Below, one piece after another: positions 42,111 through 54,504 of a DNA stretch of 64,000 nucleotides. This DNA is from Malus domestica (taxonomy: Eukaryota; Streptophyta; Magnoliopsida; Rosales; Rosaceae). The DNA lies in the NCBI RefSeq assembly GCF_042453785.1, contig NC_091665.1:8627501-8691500 (forward strand), in the 5' to 3' direction. The first letter of the stretch is position 1. Every line of letters starts with the position of its first letter. The notes under the pieces are model-generated. The model saw nothing but the letters and a program-made list of their open reading frames with translations. It did not search any database and was not told the DNA's origin. The position numbers and the translations under genes are program-made.

Positions 42111-44233
42111 TCCCCACTTCACAGATGTCTTTCATGTACCTTCCTTTCGGGTCAACTTATTCTCAGTCGGTAAAATTACTCGTGACTTACGTTGTATTGT
42201 CATTTTCCATCCTAATGTTTGTATCTTACAAGACCTAAAAACGATGAAGGTGATTGGCCTGGGGAAGGAGAATAACGGTCTCTATTATCTATCCAAACAC
42301 ACAACCATCAAACCACCATCAGAAATTCGAACCAACGTTGTCTCCACCACTCAAGATTTATGGCACTACCGCCTAAGACATCCCTCTACTACACCATTAC
42401 AATGTTTATCTAGACCAATTCCCAATGTTTCCTTTCATCCTAATAAGCATTGTGAAATTTTCCCGATGGCAAAACAAACTCATTTACCTTTAAATTTAAG
42501 TTCAATTTCAAAACATGCACCTTTTGATCTCATACATTGTGACATTTGGGGTCCCCATCGCACTCATTCACATTCTGATGCTCGTTATTTTTTAACTATT
42601 GTGGATGATTTCTCCCGCTACACTTGGGTGCATCTTATGGCCCTTAAATCTGAAACACAAAACTTACTAAAATCCTTTATAGCCTTTGTTAAAACACAAT
42701 TCCAATGCAACATTAAACAAGTCAGGGTAGACAATGGGAGTGAGATTCTTTCAATGCGTCATTTTTTTAATGATTTGGGAATTATTTTCTAACATTCTTG
42801 CCCAGCAACACCACAACAAAACGGAGTCGTCGAGCGCAAACATCGTCATCTCTTAAACGTTGCTCATGCTCTAAGATTCCAAGCTCACTTACCATTTACC
42901 TTTTGGGGGGAAAGCATTTTTACTGCTGCTTATATAATAAATAGATTACCCACACTTGTCCTCTCCAAAAGCACACCATATGAAAAGCTCTATAACACTA
43001 CACCCCATTACAACCACATGAAAGTCTTTGGCTGCTTGTGTTACGCCACCAACACTAAACCCTCACACAAATTTGATCCAAGGGCACGTAGATGTATTTT
43101 TGTGGGCTACCTTCTTGGTCAAATAGCATACCGCCTATATGACCTCTCTACCAAAACATTCTTTTCCAGTCGTGATGTCACATTCCATGAAACAATGTTT
43201 TCCATTTTCTACCCAGCCACGAGACACACAAACTGACTACCACGACTCCTCTGCCATACCCTTGCCTTTACCAGATGTCACACATCAACCCATAAACACA
43301 AACATCTCAAACATAGACCTAGCGCTAATACCTTCCTCACCAACTGTTACAACATCAGCCGACACTCAGCCTAACCAATCCTATGACAGACCATCTAGCC
43401 CACCTACTTCATCTTCAGTAAATAATACCACATCTACCCTGCCTTTGCTACCCTCTCCACAACTACCATCCATTGAACCTATACACACTACAATCAACAC
43501 ACACATGCCATCACCAGTGGCCACACCACATATCGTTCCACGACGGGGTCAACGTAAATGCCACCCACCACTATACCTCTAAGATTACCAATGCTCCAAC
43601 GTCGTTGTGCTTCCCTTCAGGTCGTCATCTTCTGGTCGAGGTACGCATCATACTTTATCCAATTTTGTTTCCTATGATCATTTGTCTACTTCTCTATATT
43701 GTTTTATCGCTAGTCTTTATGCCCATAACAAACCAAAATCCTTTGCACAGGCTGATTCAGACCCAAATTGAGGAAGCTATGCAAGCAGAATTGACAGCTC
43801 TTAAACAAAACAAAACATGGGTTTTATGCCCCCTACCACCAGGAAAACGAGCTATTAGGAGCAAATGGGTCTACAAAATTAAATACCACTCCGACGACAG
43901 GATTTAAAAAAATAAAGCCCGCCTCGTCACCAAGGGTTATACACAAACGAAAGGTCTCGACTATACCGAAACCTTTTCAACTGTTGCTAAATTGGTCATT
44001 CTCAAATGCTTACTTGCGATTGCTGCTGTCCGACATTGGTCCTTGCATCAACTCGACGTCTAAAATGCCTTCCTCCATGGCAATTTGGATGAAGATGGTT
44101 TGTCGACTTCGGAAGTCGTTATACGGTTTAAAACAAGCATCGCGTAACTAGTTCTCCAAATTCTCCACAGCCATCAAAAGAGCTAGATTCCAACAATCCA
44201 AAGTTGGCTATTCCTTATTTACCAAGGTACGAG
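42111..44233 (+). pseudogene. pol: Decayed copia pol, first part (integrase and RT start)
   Basis: The protease active-site region is missing: gag-like sequence passes directly to FHVPSFRVNLFSVGKI. The GAG-pre-integrase block (LWHYRLRHPS) follows, then integrase (IHCDIWGPH, IVDDFSRYTWVHL, VRVDNGSEI). A stop falls at about 42790, and then VFGCLCYAT is seen. Reverse transcriptase begins at EAMQAELTALKQNKTW (about 43775) and continues through SKWVYKIK and NAFLHGNLDED. A short deletion lies near 44095 before CRLRKSLYGLKQAS. It ends at the ACGAG target of the solo LTR, inside RT. Confidence 0.85.
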
Positions 44234-46983
44234 TGTCACGCCTTGATCCTGACATACGTCCAGGATCGACGCGTGACGTCACCAATTGCCCGTACTTCTA
44301 TCCTACCCCTCCTCTAGGATATGGACCTTACACACTATCACGATCCAATTACGTAGTAATTTTTCGTATACATTATGGCAACATCTAACCTCCTTGTTAG
44401 ACTACCTATGTACCTTAAATAAGGATCAAACCATTCGTAGTTCATCATTCACTATACTAGAATATTCATCACATAAACCACTATGTCTCAACATAATACC
44501 AGGATTCAGGGCATCCAGCAACTTAAGGAACATTCGACGAAGCACAATAATATTCTCTAGTCACAATGGTCAACGAGTCTAATTATAATTACAACAATCA
44601 TAACCAACATCATTCCACAATCACATCAATCAATAATGCATACATTACACCGAAATGCAAGGCTAGAGCGACACAGTTTGGCTGAAGCCTACATCTATGA
44701 AGCTGAAATCAAATCCAAGGAACCAACAAGTCAAATGATGCAATTTCGGACCACTCAATGAAATCCATCAACATCGGGTTTCAAACCACTCAACGGAATC
44801 AAGACACCAAAGGGAATTCTAGAGCACTTAACGGAATCCAAACTAGGATACAATTCCAGACCACTCAACGGAATCCCAATGGATACGATTCTGAACCACT
44901 CAACAAAATTGCGGAGTACAATGCATATCGAAACACTCAATGAAATCCAAGCTGGATACGATTCCGGATTACTCAATGAAATTACGGATCACGAGGGATT
45001 CCGGACCACTCAACGGAATCCAGACGGAGCAGGGAACCAAACCACTTAACAAAACCCCAATGAAAACTCAGTTCCGGATCATTCAACGAAAACGAGTGAA
45101 AGTCCAAGAAATATAGCAACGCTCGAAGAACAAGACATGAAACAAGTACTCAAAATACAAAGCTCAACAAACCAAGAAATGGAACAAAGCACAAGGTACA
45201 CAATTAGAACGGCTTAATGAAACGAGAAATGAAATAATGATACGATATGTGAAACAAGTCTCGAAGCAACAAACCTCATGACAATGGGTTAATGGTCCAC
45301 TCCTAGCCCTTACATTTCATCACATCATGCCAAACATACAAATCAACCACACTCCACAACAAGTTCAATACACAAGTCAAATCACATAAAATAAACAAGC
45401 ATATCATAATGCGATGCCATCAATGCGTAAATCGAGGTGCATGTCAATCGAGGGAGACACATCATCATGCTGAGCCCAATAAGCTCCATGAAATCTTAAC
45501 AACGCTATAAGCTTAATGACATGCTAGAAGAACTTGGGCTAGTTGACTGAAAAGCCAACTGTCGATCAAGGTCAAAAGTAGGGTCCACAACCCTAGATAT
45601 CGAAACCGGAAGATTCGCATATCAGTTTTCTGATTCGTAACTTCTCAAAGTCTCAATATTCTTCTAGAACAATATCCTAAAATTTTGGAACGATCTAACG
45701 GTCGGATCTTCGCCAATCGCAAATTCAAGTGGCGGTTAATGTTTGATTTTACAAACTTAGAAATCCAATTCGGGAAGATCCATACGTCAGACTCCCGATC
45801 TGTGAGTCCTTAATGTCTTTAAATATTACGTACTATTATGTATTAAAATTTGGTGCCGATCAAATGGTCGGATCTTCAATTTATTTAATAATCAAATGGC
45901 GGCCGAATAGGCAATCAACTACGAAACTATACTAAAACATCAGAATTTCACTAAACAGATGTCAAATATGGAATTGAGGCATCAAAATTAGCCTAGGATG
46001 GTCCCGTGGGTCTCAGGCCATGTGTCGCTGTCACGCGGCAGCCAGCCACCCCAACTCACCAGAAAATTCAACTAATTCTAAAAATTACCGAATTACACCA
46101 TAAGGAAGATCTTGATGAGTGGAGTAAGTTTCATACCTGGGCTGAAGTCCAATTCAGTTGACAAACGCCTGAAATTGCCCATGAACCACCTGAACCCTAG
46201 AATTGGGTGTGCTTCGATTCGACCTCCATACGTGCTCCGACGCCTCCACTACTACTTGGGCTTTATTTCTAAGGTTGTTTGGAGTATATTGGTGGTGGTA
46301 ATCAATGGAGTGGACTTCAGAAATGGCGGATCGCTGTCTAGACACCATCGTACCCATCGGTTCATTTCCCGCGAATCCAAAGCCAAATTGTATGAATTTT
46401 GAGGTGGAATTGGTAGAGGGAAGGCTAGGAAGTTATTTCCAAGTGATGGATGGTGGTGATTCGCTGTGAAACGCCGTGAATGGCGTCTGAAAAAATCGCG
46501 CTGTGTTGGGTCGAGTCTGGTAGGACACGAGTTCCCTTCTTTTCTCTTTCTTTCCTTTCAATCCTATTCCCTTTTCTTATGCATCCTTTCCTTTTCTCCT
46601 TTCTCTTCTTTTCTTTTCATATCAACCGTGTACGTGTCACTTCCTCACTACTCCAAATTTTGCTGGAGCCTTCTAGATATGAAGGTTAAATTTACTAAAA
46701 TGCCCCCAACTTTAAACGTTAATAATTTCTTCGTTATAGCTCTAAATTACGTTCCGTTTACGCTCACACGCTTGTATTGATGAGTATTATCCAAATACAT
46801 AAAGAAAAGTAGGAAACTACATCCAAATCAAATACGTCCTCGAAAATTTTGTTTAGTCCATTAAGGGTGTTTTCGTCATTTTACTGAAATAAATTTATGC
46901 TCCGCAAATAAAAACACGTCAATAATAATAATAATATGAAATACGTAATTTTAAATAGTGAAATATGGGGACGGGATTTCTCA
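44234..46983 (+). mobile_element. Solo LTR of a long-LTR Ty3 element inside copia RT
   Basis: 2750 bp, beginning TGTCACGCCTTGATCC and ending in CA, flanked by the 5-bp TSD ACGAG (44229-44233, 46984-46988). Removing it rejoins the copia RT reading frame (FTKV before, RGNSFTVVLLYVDDM after). A middle block (GGAAGATTCGCATATCAG and CTAACGGTCGGATC at about 45610-45705) resembles the outer element LTR at 9140-9245. No internal region remains, as expected after LTR-LTR recombination. Confidence 0.88.
44745..45095. repeat. Degenerate minisatellite within the solo LTR
   Basis: About nine copies of a CCACTCAACGGAATCC-like core occur at irregular spacing of about 35-50 bp, often preceded by GATTCCGGA or TTCCAGA. 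Confidence 0.75.
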
Positions 46984-47968
46984 ACGAGGCAATTCATTTA
47001 CAGTAGTGTTACTTTATGTCGATGATATGATTATCACAGGAAACGACAACACTGCCATTGATAAGTTTAAAAGCTTTTTACATAATAATTTTCGGATTAA
47101 GGACTTAGAGCATCTCAAGTATTTTCTTGGGGTTGAGGTTGCCCGTTCGAAATAAGGTATTGTTATTTCCCAGCGTAAATATACTTTGGATATACTTGAA
47201 GATACAGGTATGATTGGGGCAAAACCAACTAATTGTCCAATGGAGCAACATTTGAGGCTTACACCTTCAGATGGTGAACTACTAAAAAACCCACCACAAT
47301 ACAGATGCCTTGTTGGTCGCCTCATATACCTTATAATCACAAGGCCGGACATCACCTTCTCGGTTCATGTTCTAAGCCAATTTATGCAACAACCAAAGAA
47401 ACCCCACCTTGAGGCAGCGGATCGTGTCTTACGTTATTTGAAGAAAGCACCAGGCCAAGGTGTTTTATTCCCAGCACATGGTAAGCTACAATTGAAAGGA
47501 TACTGTGACGCATATTCGGCAAGTTGCCTAACAACCAAGCAATCAGTTACCAGCTTTTGCGTCTTTCTTGGAGGTGCACCAATATCTTGGAAAACCAAGA
47601 AACAACCCATTGTGTCACGTTCCTCAGCAAAACCAGAATACAGATCAATGGCATCTCTTACTTGTGAATTAGTGTGGCTGAAATATCTTTTGCAAGACAT
47701 GTGTGTAACACATTTACAACCATGTCTCTTATATTGCGACAATCAGGCTGCTTTGCACATCGCAACCAACCCCGTGTTCCATGAATGCACGAAACACATC
47801 GAAATTGATTGCCACACTATACGAGAAAAAATACAGTCAGGTTTAATCAAGACATCTCATGCTTCAGCTCAACATATTGCAAACATATTCACTAAGCCAC
47901 TCAGCAGTCCATTATTTCATACTCTCATTCGCAAGTTAGGAACCTTGGACATCCACATTCCAACTTGA
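46984..47968 (+). pseudogene. pol: Decayed copia pol, second part (RT palm and RNase H)
   Basis: Begins with the RT active site LLYVDDMIITGND and continues in the same frame past one TAA (about 47153) to TRPDITFSVHVLSQFMQ and KAPGQGVLF. RNase H follows: GYCDAYSASCLTTKQSVTSF, SRSSAKPEYRSMA, YCDNQAALHIATNPVFHEC and KHIEIDCHTIREKI. The final LTR-proximal residues are IHIPT. The RNase H half (47186-47968) is still open. Confidence 0.88.
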
Positions 47969-47975
47969 GGGGGTG

Positions 47976-48197
47976 TGTTAGAAATCAAAGTCAACGTCAA
48001 TCAAAGCTTGATTTGTGGATCAAATATTAGAGAATAAATCAAACTGTAATCACTGTAATTAGGTCTTAAAGTTTAGCTATTTGTCTGCTAGTTTACTTCT
48101 TTTAGACTAAATGTATTCCTATATAAGTATTGTAAACAAGTTGTACAGATACACATAAATATACAAGAAAGCCTTTTCTTCATTATCAAATTCTTTA
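47976..48197 (+). repeat. 3' LTR of the copia element
   Basis: 222 bp, preceded by the purine tract TTGAGGGGGTG and followed by TSD TGGCC. It ends TTCTTTA, so the terminal dinucleotides are TG and TA rather than TG and CA. Confidence 0.92.
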
Positions 48198-48202
48198 TGG
48201 CC

Positions 48203-50616
48203 TACGTTACTTTAGGTTTTCTTGATATTAAGATCAAAAGAATTTAGATTATCAATTATAACCTGTTAAAGTTTATATTATCTGTCATGACCCATAACTC
48301 AAAACCTTATCACACAAGAACGAGTATGGATAAGAGGATTTTTTTTGTTTTTGTTTATACGTACGTCCATTTAGCTATTAACTCGTGCTCATAAGTAATA
48401 AACTAAAGGCCAATTGCCACATGTGTAAGAGTATGGTAAGAAGCAAGTATGCACTAAAATCTCTCAACGTGGTTCCGTCTAAGCCATTAAAATATGCCCC
48501 AAAACCTAATTGCTGGAGATTGAACTAGATTAATTTTCTGAAGTATGTTTGCGCACATAAGCATCTGTAATGAGCTGCTAATAAAAACTTAAGAAGAATT
48601 TAGGGCCCATTTAGACGAGGAATTAAAAAGAGGGTTTGGACTGTAAAAAGGGGATTTGGAAATTTCCATTCTTAACTACCTTGATTGGGCAAAGTAATTC
48701 TAAATAACAATGAGTCTTCGGGTTCCAAACCTTGACAAAGTCCTCTTGTGACTTATAAAGTAAAGAAATCATGATCTATTGACCAAGACAGGAAACTTTT
48801 TATTTCAAATAACTTTCTGTGAGTAAAATGTAAGTGCTGGAAATGTGTTGTGCCCTTACATGACGGTGTAGGTTCAAACTTCATCGGTGGCTAATCTAAC
48901 ATATAACTTACTAAAGCTATCACTGGAATAAAAAAAAATTAATAAAAAAAGAAACCAAACTAACTCATGACTTGAAATAGGAAATCCCATTCCAGATGAT
49001 CGTATGCTTTCATCATCTTAAGTTTGAAAATGATATGCCTCCATACGTATACCTATCAATTTGTGCAAAATAGGGATTAAAACAGGGGTTTAGTGGAAAG
49101 AAAAAAAAAAAAAAACAGGTTGACAAAACCCACCTTCGAAGAACTAGTTTGACAAACAAAGGATATGGAGGAGCTCAGGCCATCCCCAACCAAAAGGGTA
49201 ATGTTTAGCCTCCATCCAAATTATAGTTTTGTAAGAAATTATTTTTTAATGAATAGTGTCACACCATATTTATATACCATCTCCAACCGAAGGGGGTTAT
49301 TTTTAGCCCCCTTAATAGTTTATTATTTAAAGTTTGTTTTTTAATTTTATTAGTTAATTGAATTAAACTAACATATTTGTTAAATGTGGTTCAATTTCAT
49401 GTTATTAAATATTTTAATTTTAATTACATGTTAACCAACTTAGACATTAATTCAAATATCACAATTTAATTGAAATACAACTTCTTAAAACCTGAACTAC
49501 CCAAACCACCAGTAATCGAAGTTGCATTATCTTGATCAAGTCCTATTTGCTCAACAGACCTTCCAGTACCACAGGCCCAATTAGAATTTTTAATTTTCTT
49601 TTTTACATTTTGTTAAAAAAAAAAAATATTTAAACTCCAAGTTCTATTTGCTCAACAGACCTTCCAGTACCAAAGGCCCAAATCCCCATTAATCGAAATT
49701 GCATTGACGTCATGTTACTGTTAAGCTGGCTGGCTGGCTTTCTTTGGCCAGCCCGCTGGCCATTTAGCTAGTTTATGACTTATGACTCTTTGGCTGGCTC
49801 GGTTGAAGATGATCTCATTTTACATAAATAGCTTCCAAATTAAAACTCAAGCTATGTGCCATCGTTTCAGCCTTTTTCTTAGCAGTAAGAAGTTGTGCTC
49901 TAATTTCTTTTAGTGAATAGGAGTTCATATGGCCAATATCATAGTTCTAATAATGAAATTATTTGGAAGCCGAGATAGAGCAATGACAATATGTTGTGAT
50001 TTATGGCTCAAAATTAGAGTTTGGATATGAATCTGGAAGTGACCAAGGATCAGGAGAAGCAAAGAAGCATCACCTGAAGTTTTTGGTAGCAGGCAACCAG
50101 TTATCGATGGTAGCTGACCAGTCGGGTACGAGCAAAATGTTGCAACATGCGTTTCCTGTTTCATTTTGCTTTTCTATTTAGGTTAGTTATGTGTCCTATT
50201 TTGAGTTTTTTACTTCTTGGTTCGATTCTTTACTTGGTTGAGAATTTCCGTTATTTACAATTTGATTAAGACAAGGATTTGATTTCCTTACCTACTAGGA
50301 TTTGAATTTTACTTCTCATTAGGATTCCAATGTAAACCTATGTCTTATGATCTATAAATAAGACCTTAGGGTTAGTTCAGTAGTGTGTGCCGTCACCATT
50401 AGTTTAGAGAGTATTCTCTAATTTGGTTTTGCAGTGGAGGTCACCATGTAGATTTGGGAGTCTTAGGAGTCAAATTGTGAGTTCATGAGTTAGAGAGCAA
50501 TTTGAGAGACTTCTCCATTTGTTCCAGTTCGCTAAAGCTCCATTAGAGTGATCAAACAATTTATATACCATTGTGAGGTTTAGCCCACTACCCTACCTTG
50601 TAATGTAGATTATATC

Positions 50617-50656
<40 letters not shown>

Positions 50657-50882
50657 TGAATTGGAGCAAAAAATAAACAATAATTCTCCAAACAAACAAA
50701 AATTCACAATAATTTTGTCCTTCAAACCTGTAAGAAAATAGAAAAATTCAAGATTTCAAATAACCTGAAGTCTCGAGAATTTGACGGAAAAGAAACCGGT
50801 TCAACTAGGTTCAGTTCACGATTTCTATTCCAATTCAAAACCAAATCGGATAGAGTATATAGTTTCTGTTCGATTGGCGATT
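48203..50882. other. Intergenic DNA with MITE fragments
   Basis: No gene is supported. At 49178-49320, CCATCCCCAACCAAAAGGGT and CCATCTCCAACCGAAGGGGG resemble the ends of the Tourist-like element at 50886-54642. A GGCTGG-rich block lies near 49725-49800. A possible promoter (CTATAAATAAG at about 50351) precedes a sequence ending in poly(A) at 50624. Confidence 0.45.
50624..50654 (+). repeat. Poly(A) run of 31
   Basis: Uninterrupted A tract after TAATGTAGATTATATCATTT. It may be the tail of a retroposed transcript, but I could not find a TSD or a recognisable parent. Confidence 0.7.
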
Positions 50883-50941
50883 TTAGGCTATCTCCAACCG
50901 AAAGGTCCAGAGGGCCAAATGGTCGAAAATAGCCCGAAAAC

Positions 50942-53790
50942 TGTCACAACCCGTCCCGAAATAGTATATTTTTAGGTATGAAATGTCAAGTATGCCCTTG
51001 AACGTTTGTAATGTTGTGTGGTTTAAACTTTGGATTTGGACCAATTCATTAAGTCCTTAATATTCTGGGACCAATTAGAATTTAAAGACTTAAGGTTTTG
51101 TGCTATTGGTGACCCAACTAGGACCACACACACACGACACGTGCATACTCAGATATCTCTCTCTCCCTTCTTTCGCATTTCTGCAAATTCCGTACAGTGT
51201 ACAGACAAAACTTGGATCAAGGATTCAAGGCACGTATTGAAGGTTTGAAAGGTGATTTTGAACTCCTAGCAAGCCCAGGAATCCAACCATACATTTGGTT
51301 AAACTTAAACCCTTCGGAAACCATAGAACCAAGAACCCCAGATTTGATGCACTATTCATGCACACGTAAATGTGGAGTTTTTGGAAGATTCTAAGGTTAT
51401 AGGAAGCTTTGGATCGTCTTCACGAAGCTCGGAGAAGAAAAACCAAGCAAATTGGACGTCGGGAGACCTAGTTTCGACGAGTTGCAGGTTTAGCTGGATT
51501 ATCGAGGGATTTTCCGACGAGTTCCGTCGTTTTTGGAGCATTAAACAGGTATGAGGATGTTTTACAAGTTAAGAGCTTTAAATTGAGTTAAGTTTCATGA
51601 AGTTTGGGTGAAAAACGACTGAGATATTAAGGTTATAAATTTTCCAGTTTTTCCGGCGACAACGATGGTCCGGAGAACCAAGGAAGGAGCGACGGAATAT
51701 TCTGTCAAACTTGACGGAATATTCTAACGGCGTTAGGTTAGTTTTAACGGTATATGCTACTTTTTAACCGAATATTCCCTAACGCCGTTAGGGTTACCGT
51801 CAGTGTGCCTGGCACGTGCCCACGCGTGGGCGGAGCGTCTGGTCGTGCCTTGGCCGGCGCGTGGGGGCACGTGGGTGGTCGGAAATTTTTTCTAAAAATA
51901 TGAAGATGTTCGTGGAGTTGTGTAGATCACGTTGGTATATTCAAACATCCCATTTGAGCAATGTATGAGAAGTTATTAGCTAATCTTGGTTATGTGCTTT
52001 AAATTAACGCTTATTCAGTTAATTCGCATATAGGTGAGACTTATCTCGAGGACGAGCGCAGTCAAGGGCGACTCGGGGCCTACCACCCTTTGACATACTA
52101 GTGAATGGGCTTTTTTTTTTTAGTATATACTTATATACTTGATATTTTCCCAGAAAATGCATTTAAATGAAAGTATGTCTTGAATGTCATGCATATAGAT
52201 TTATATTTTGTATTTGCTATAGTATATGATGCATAATATATAATTATGGTGCTATAGATGCTTAGGTAAGTACCAGGTGAGTTATGTTTGGTTGTATGAA
52301 TCATCGATGATGTGATATGTGATTAAGAAACATTGAGCTCATAAACCTGCACTTAAGGTGATTATGATTTAGCCAGAGATATGGCACATGCCTGTATATA
52401 ATGTCACCTCCCGCACCATATGCTCATATTGGATCCAATTTAGGTGCACAGTCTTGTTGTACAGACCATCATAGGTGGTTCCGACTCGTAGATGACTAGC
52501 CACTTATTGCCTAGCTATCATGAGAGAGTAGTATTGAGCATAATTATATTACACCCAGTCTTGTCGTACAGACCTTTCATTGGTTCTGACTCGTGTATAG
52601 TGTAATGTCGTATAGGTCATATTAGTGACTCCGACTAGATTGACTATTGAGCTATGAATTCAGCCGTACAGATTTCTACAGGTATTTCGGCCAATATGTT
52701 ACTTTCCTTGAATTTATTCTCACTTGAATTACCTATTCTGTTATATCTTGGCATGACATACTTATGATTATGAATATGTGAAGCATGATTTGAATTGAGA
52801 TAATTACATATACATTTATGCATTGTCTATATTCTATCTCTGGGAAAATTATACATGTTTTACAGCGAGGGGTTAGAACCTTTGAGAAATGAAATGGTTT
52901 TGTTAAACATTTGTTTTTTGCCCACTCATGTTTTCTGTTTTGTGCCCCTTTAGGTTTTAGGTAAGCTTGCTGTTGGTGGCGTACGAGGATTTCGGTGGTT
53001 CTGACATATTAAAATAATTGTAGGACATCTTATGGTACTGTATGACTAGTACTTGTCCTACTGGATTGCACCTAGACTTTCTACGCTCTGATTAGGTGTA
53101 CTTACACTTGTATTTCACTCTTAGCACTTCTGGTTTATGAGTGCACATTAGTAACTTTCGGTTGTTATTTATTCATATTGTTGATGCACAAAATCAGTGG
53201 GGACTTTGGTACAACAGAAAATGTTAATTTTGTGACATTCGCTAGATTGCTCCGGTCACTAGTGTGGATAAGTATGTAAATGGATAGAGACAGGGAAGCA
53301 AACACAAGATGTACGTGGTTCACCCAGATTTGCTACGTCCACGGAGTAGAAGAGTTCTCATTAATTGTGAAGGGTTTACACAAGTACATAGGTTCAAGCT
53401 CTCCTTTAGTGAGTACAAGTGAATGATTTAGTACAAATGACATTAAGAAATCTTGTGAGAGAATGATCTCTATTTATAGAAGAGAGTTTCTAGTTTCATT
53501 TTGACATTGACACGTGTCGTGCTGTAATTAACATCTGATGTCGACACATGTCGCATTATGATTGGCCTCTGATGTTGATATGTGTCGCGTTGTGATTGAC
53601 CTCCTGGTTGGAGGAAGACTCTTGTGGATCCTTGGCGGTATAATGTTGACCGGTGCTTAGTAGTTTTGGGGTTGGTCAAGTATTGTACAAACACATATAT
53701 TTCCTATCCTTATTTCTTCCGCACTATGCACATGACTACGTCACTCTCACGTGACGGCCATCATACCTTGATCTCGGTCGGGGTGTATAA
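50942..53790 (+). mobile_element. Solo LTR of a long-LTR Ty3 element
   Basis: Begins TGTCACAACCCGTCCCG; the last recognisable LTR sequence is ATCTCGGTCGGGGTGTATAA. The 5-bp TSD AAAAC lies at 50937-50941 and 53791-53795. Excluding the nested Tat-type solo LTR it is about 2.33 kb. The block TACGTCACTCTCACGTGACG near its end is the reverse complement of the outer element LTR start near 7891-7910. The terminal bases are TATAA where TGACA would be expected. Confidence 0.75.
53179..53693 (-). mobile_element. Solo LTR related to the Tat element, inverted
   Basis: 515 bp. On the minus strand it begins TGTTTGTACAATACTTGACC and ends GATTTTGTGCATCAACA, matching the Tat LTR at 14722 with many differences. 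TSD CATAT lies at 53174-53178 and 53694-53698. A TATA-like CTATAAATAG lies on the minus strand near 53470. Confidence 0.92.
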
Positions 53791-53931
53791 AAAACCGTCT
53801 CCAACCGAGGGCCAGGCCAAATGGCTGTGGAATCTGAGAGGGCCCCACGAAATCGGAGAGGGCTAGAGGGCTGGCCACTTCTAGCCAACCAGCCCCGGGC
53901 TGGCCAGATTTTTTTTAAATGTGTCGGATTT

Positions 53932-54002
53932 CCTGTCGATTAATTGACAGGAATACATTCATACTAAATAATATGAATGTATTCATGTCGGTTATAACCG
54001 AC
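53932..54002. repeat. Cluster of three palindromes
   Basis: CCTGTCGATTAATTGACAGG (53932-53951), then arms GAATACATTCATA (53951-53963) and TATGAATGTATTC (53972-53984), then the perfect 16-bp palindrome GTCGGTTATAACCGAC (53987-54002). All lie within 71 bp. Confidence 0.85.
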
Positions 54003-54062
54003 AGAAATGCTTTGAATTTTTTTTTTACAGTTTTATTATTATTTTTTATTTACAAAATTTTT

Positions 54063-54290
54063 CCTATAACTTTTATTTTTCATATTTTTTTTAAATTCTA
54101 TTTTTTTCCTATAACTTTTATTTTACAAAATTTGTTTCATATTTTTTTTAAATTCCATTTCTTCCTATAACTTATATTTCACAAAATTTGTTTTATTTTA
54201 TTTTAAATTCTATTTTTTTCCTATAACTTTTATTTCACAAAATTTGTTTCATATTTTTTTTTAATTCTATTTTTTTCCTATAACTTCCTA
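54063..54290. repeat. T-rich tandem repeat, unit about 56 bp
   Basis: CCTATAACTT recurs at about 54063, 54108, 54164, 54220 and 54277, each followed by ACAAAATTTG and T-runs. Spacing is mostly 56-57 bp. Confidence 0.8.
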
Positions 54291-54430
54291 AGCCATTATA
54301 CAACATTAAATTAAATTAAGTAACATGAAACAACATTAAACAATATGAAACAGTATTAAATAACATTAACCAACATAAAAATTATACAACATAAAAAAAC
54401 ATTTAACAACATGAAACTTAAACATTTAAG

Positions 54431-54504
54431 TTGTAGTTTTTAAATAATAAATTATGTTTGGCCAAACCGAGGGTCAAACATAATTTATTATTTAAAAACT
54501 ACAA
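54431..54504. repeat. Perfect 30-bp inverted repeat (hairpin)
   Basis: The left arm 54431-54460 (TTGTAGTTTTTAAATAATAA and 10 further bases) is exactly complementary to the right arm 54475-54504, with a 14-base loop. It lies inside the Tourist-like element. Confidence 0.9.

Larger units (their letters stand above)
34714..48197 (+). mobile_element. Ty1/copia retrotransposon with two nested insertions
   Basis: The LTRs are 221 bp (34714-34848 plus 40974-41059, split by the Harbinger element) and 222 bp (47976-48197). The TSD TGGCC lies at 34709-34713 and 48198-48202. The LTRs differ at about five positions, so this insertion is older than stack A. Order gag, integrase, reverse transcriptase, RNase H is that of Ty1/copia. 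The coding region has many stops, frameshifts and deletions. Removing the two insertions leaves about 4.6 kb. Confidence 0.93.
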
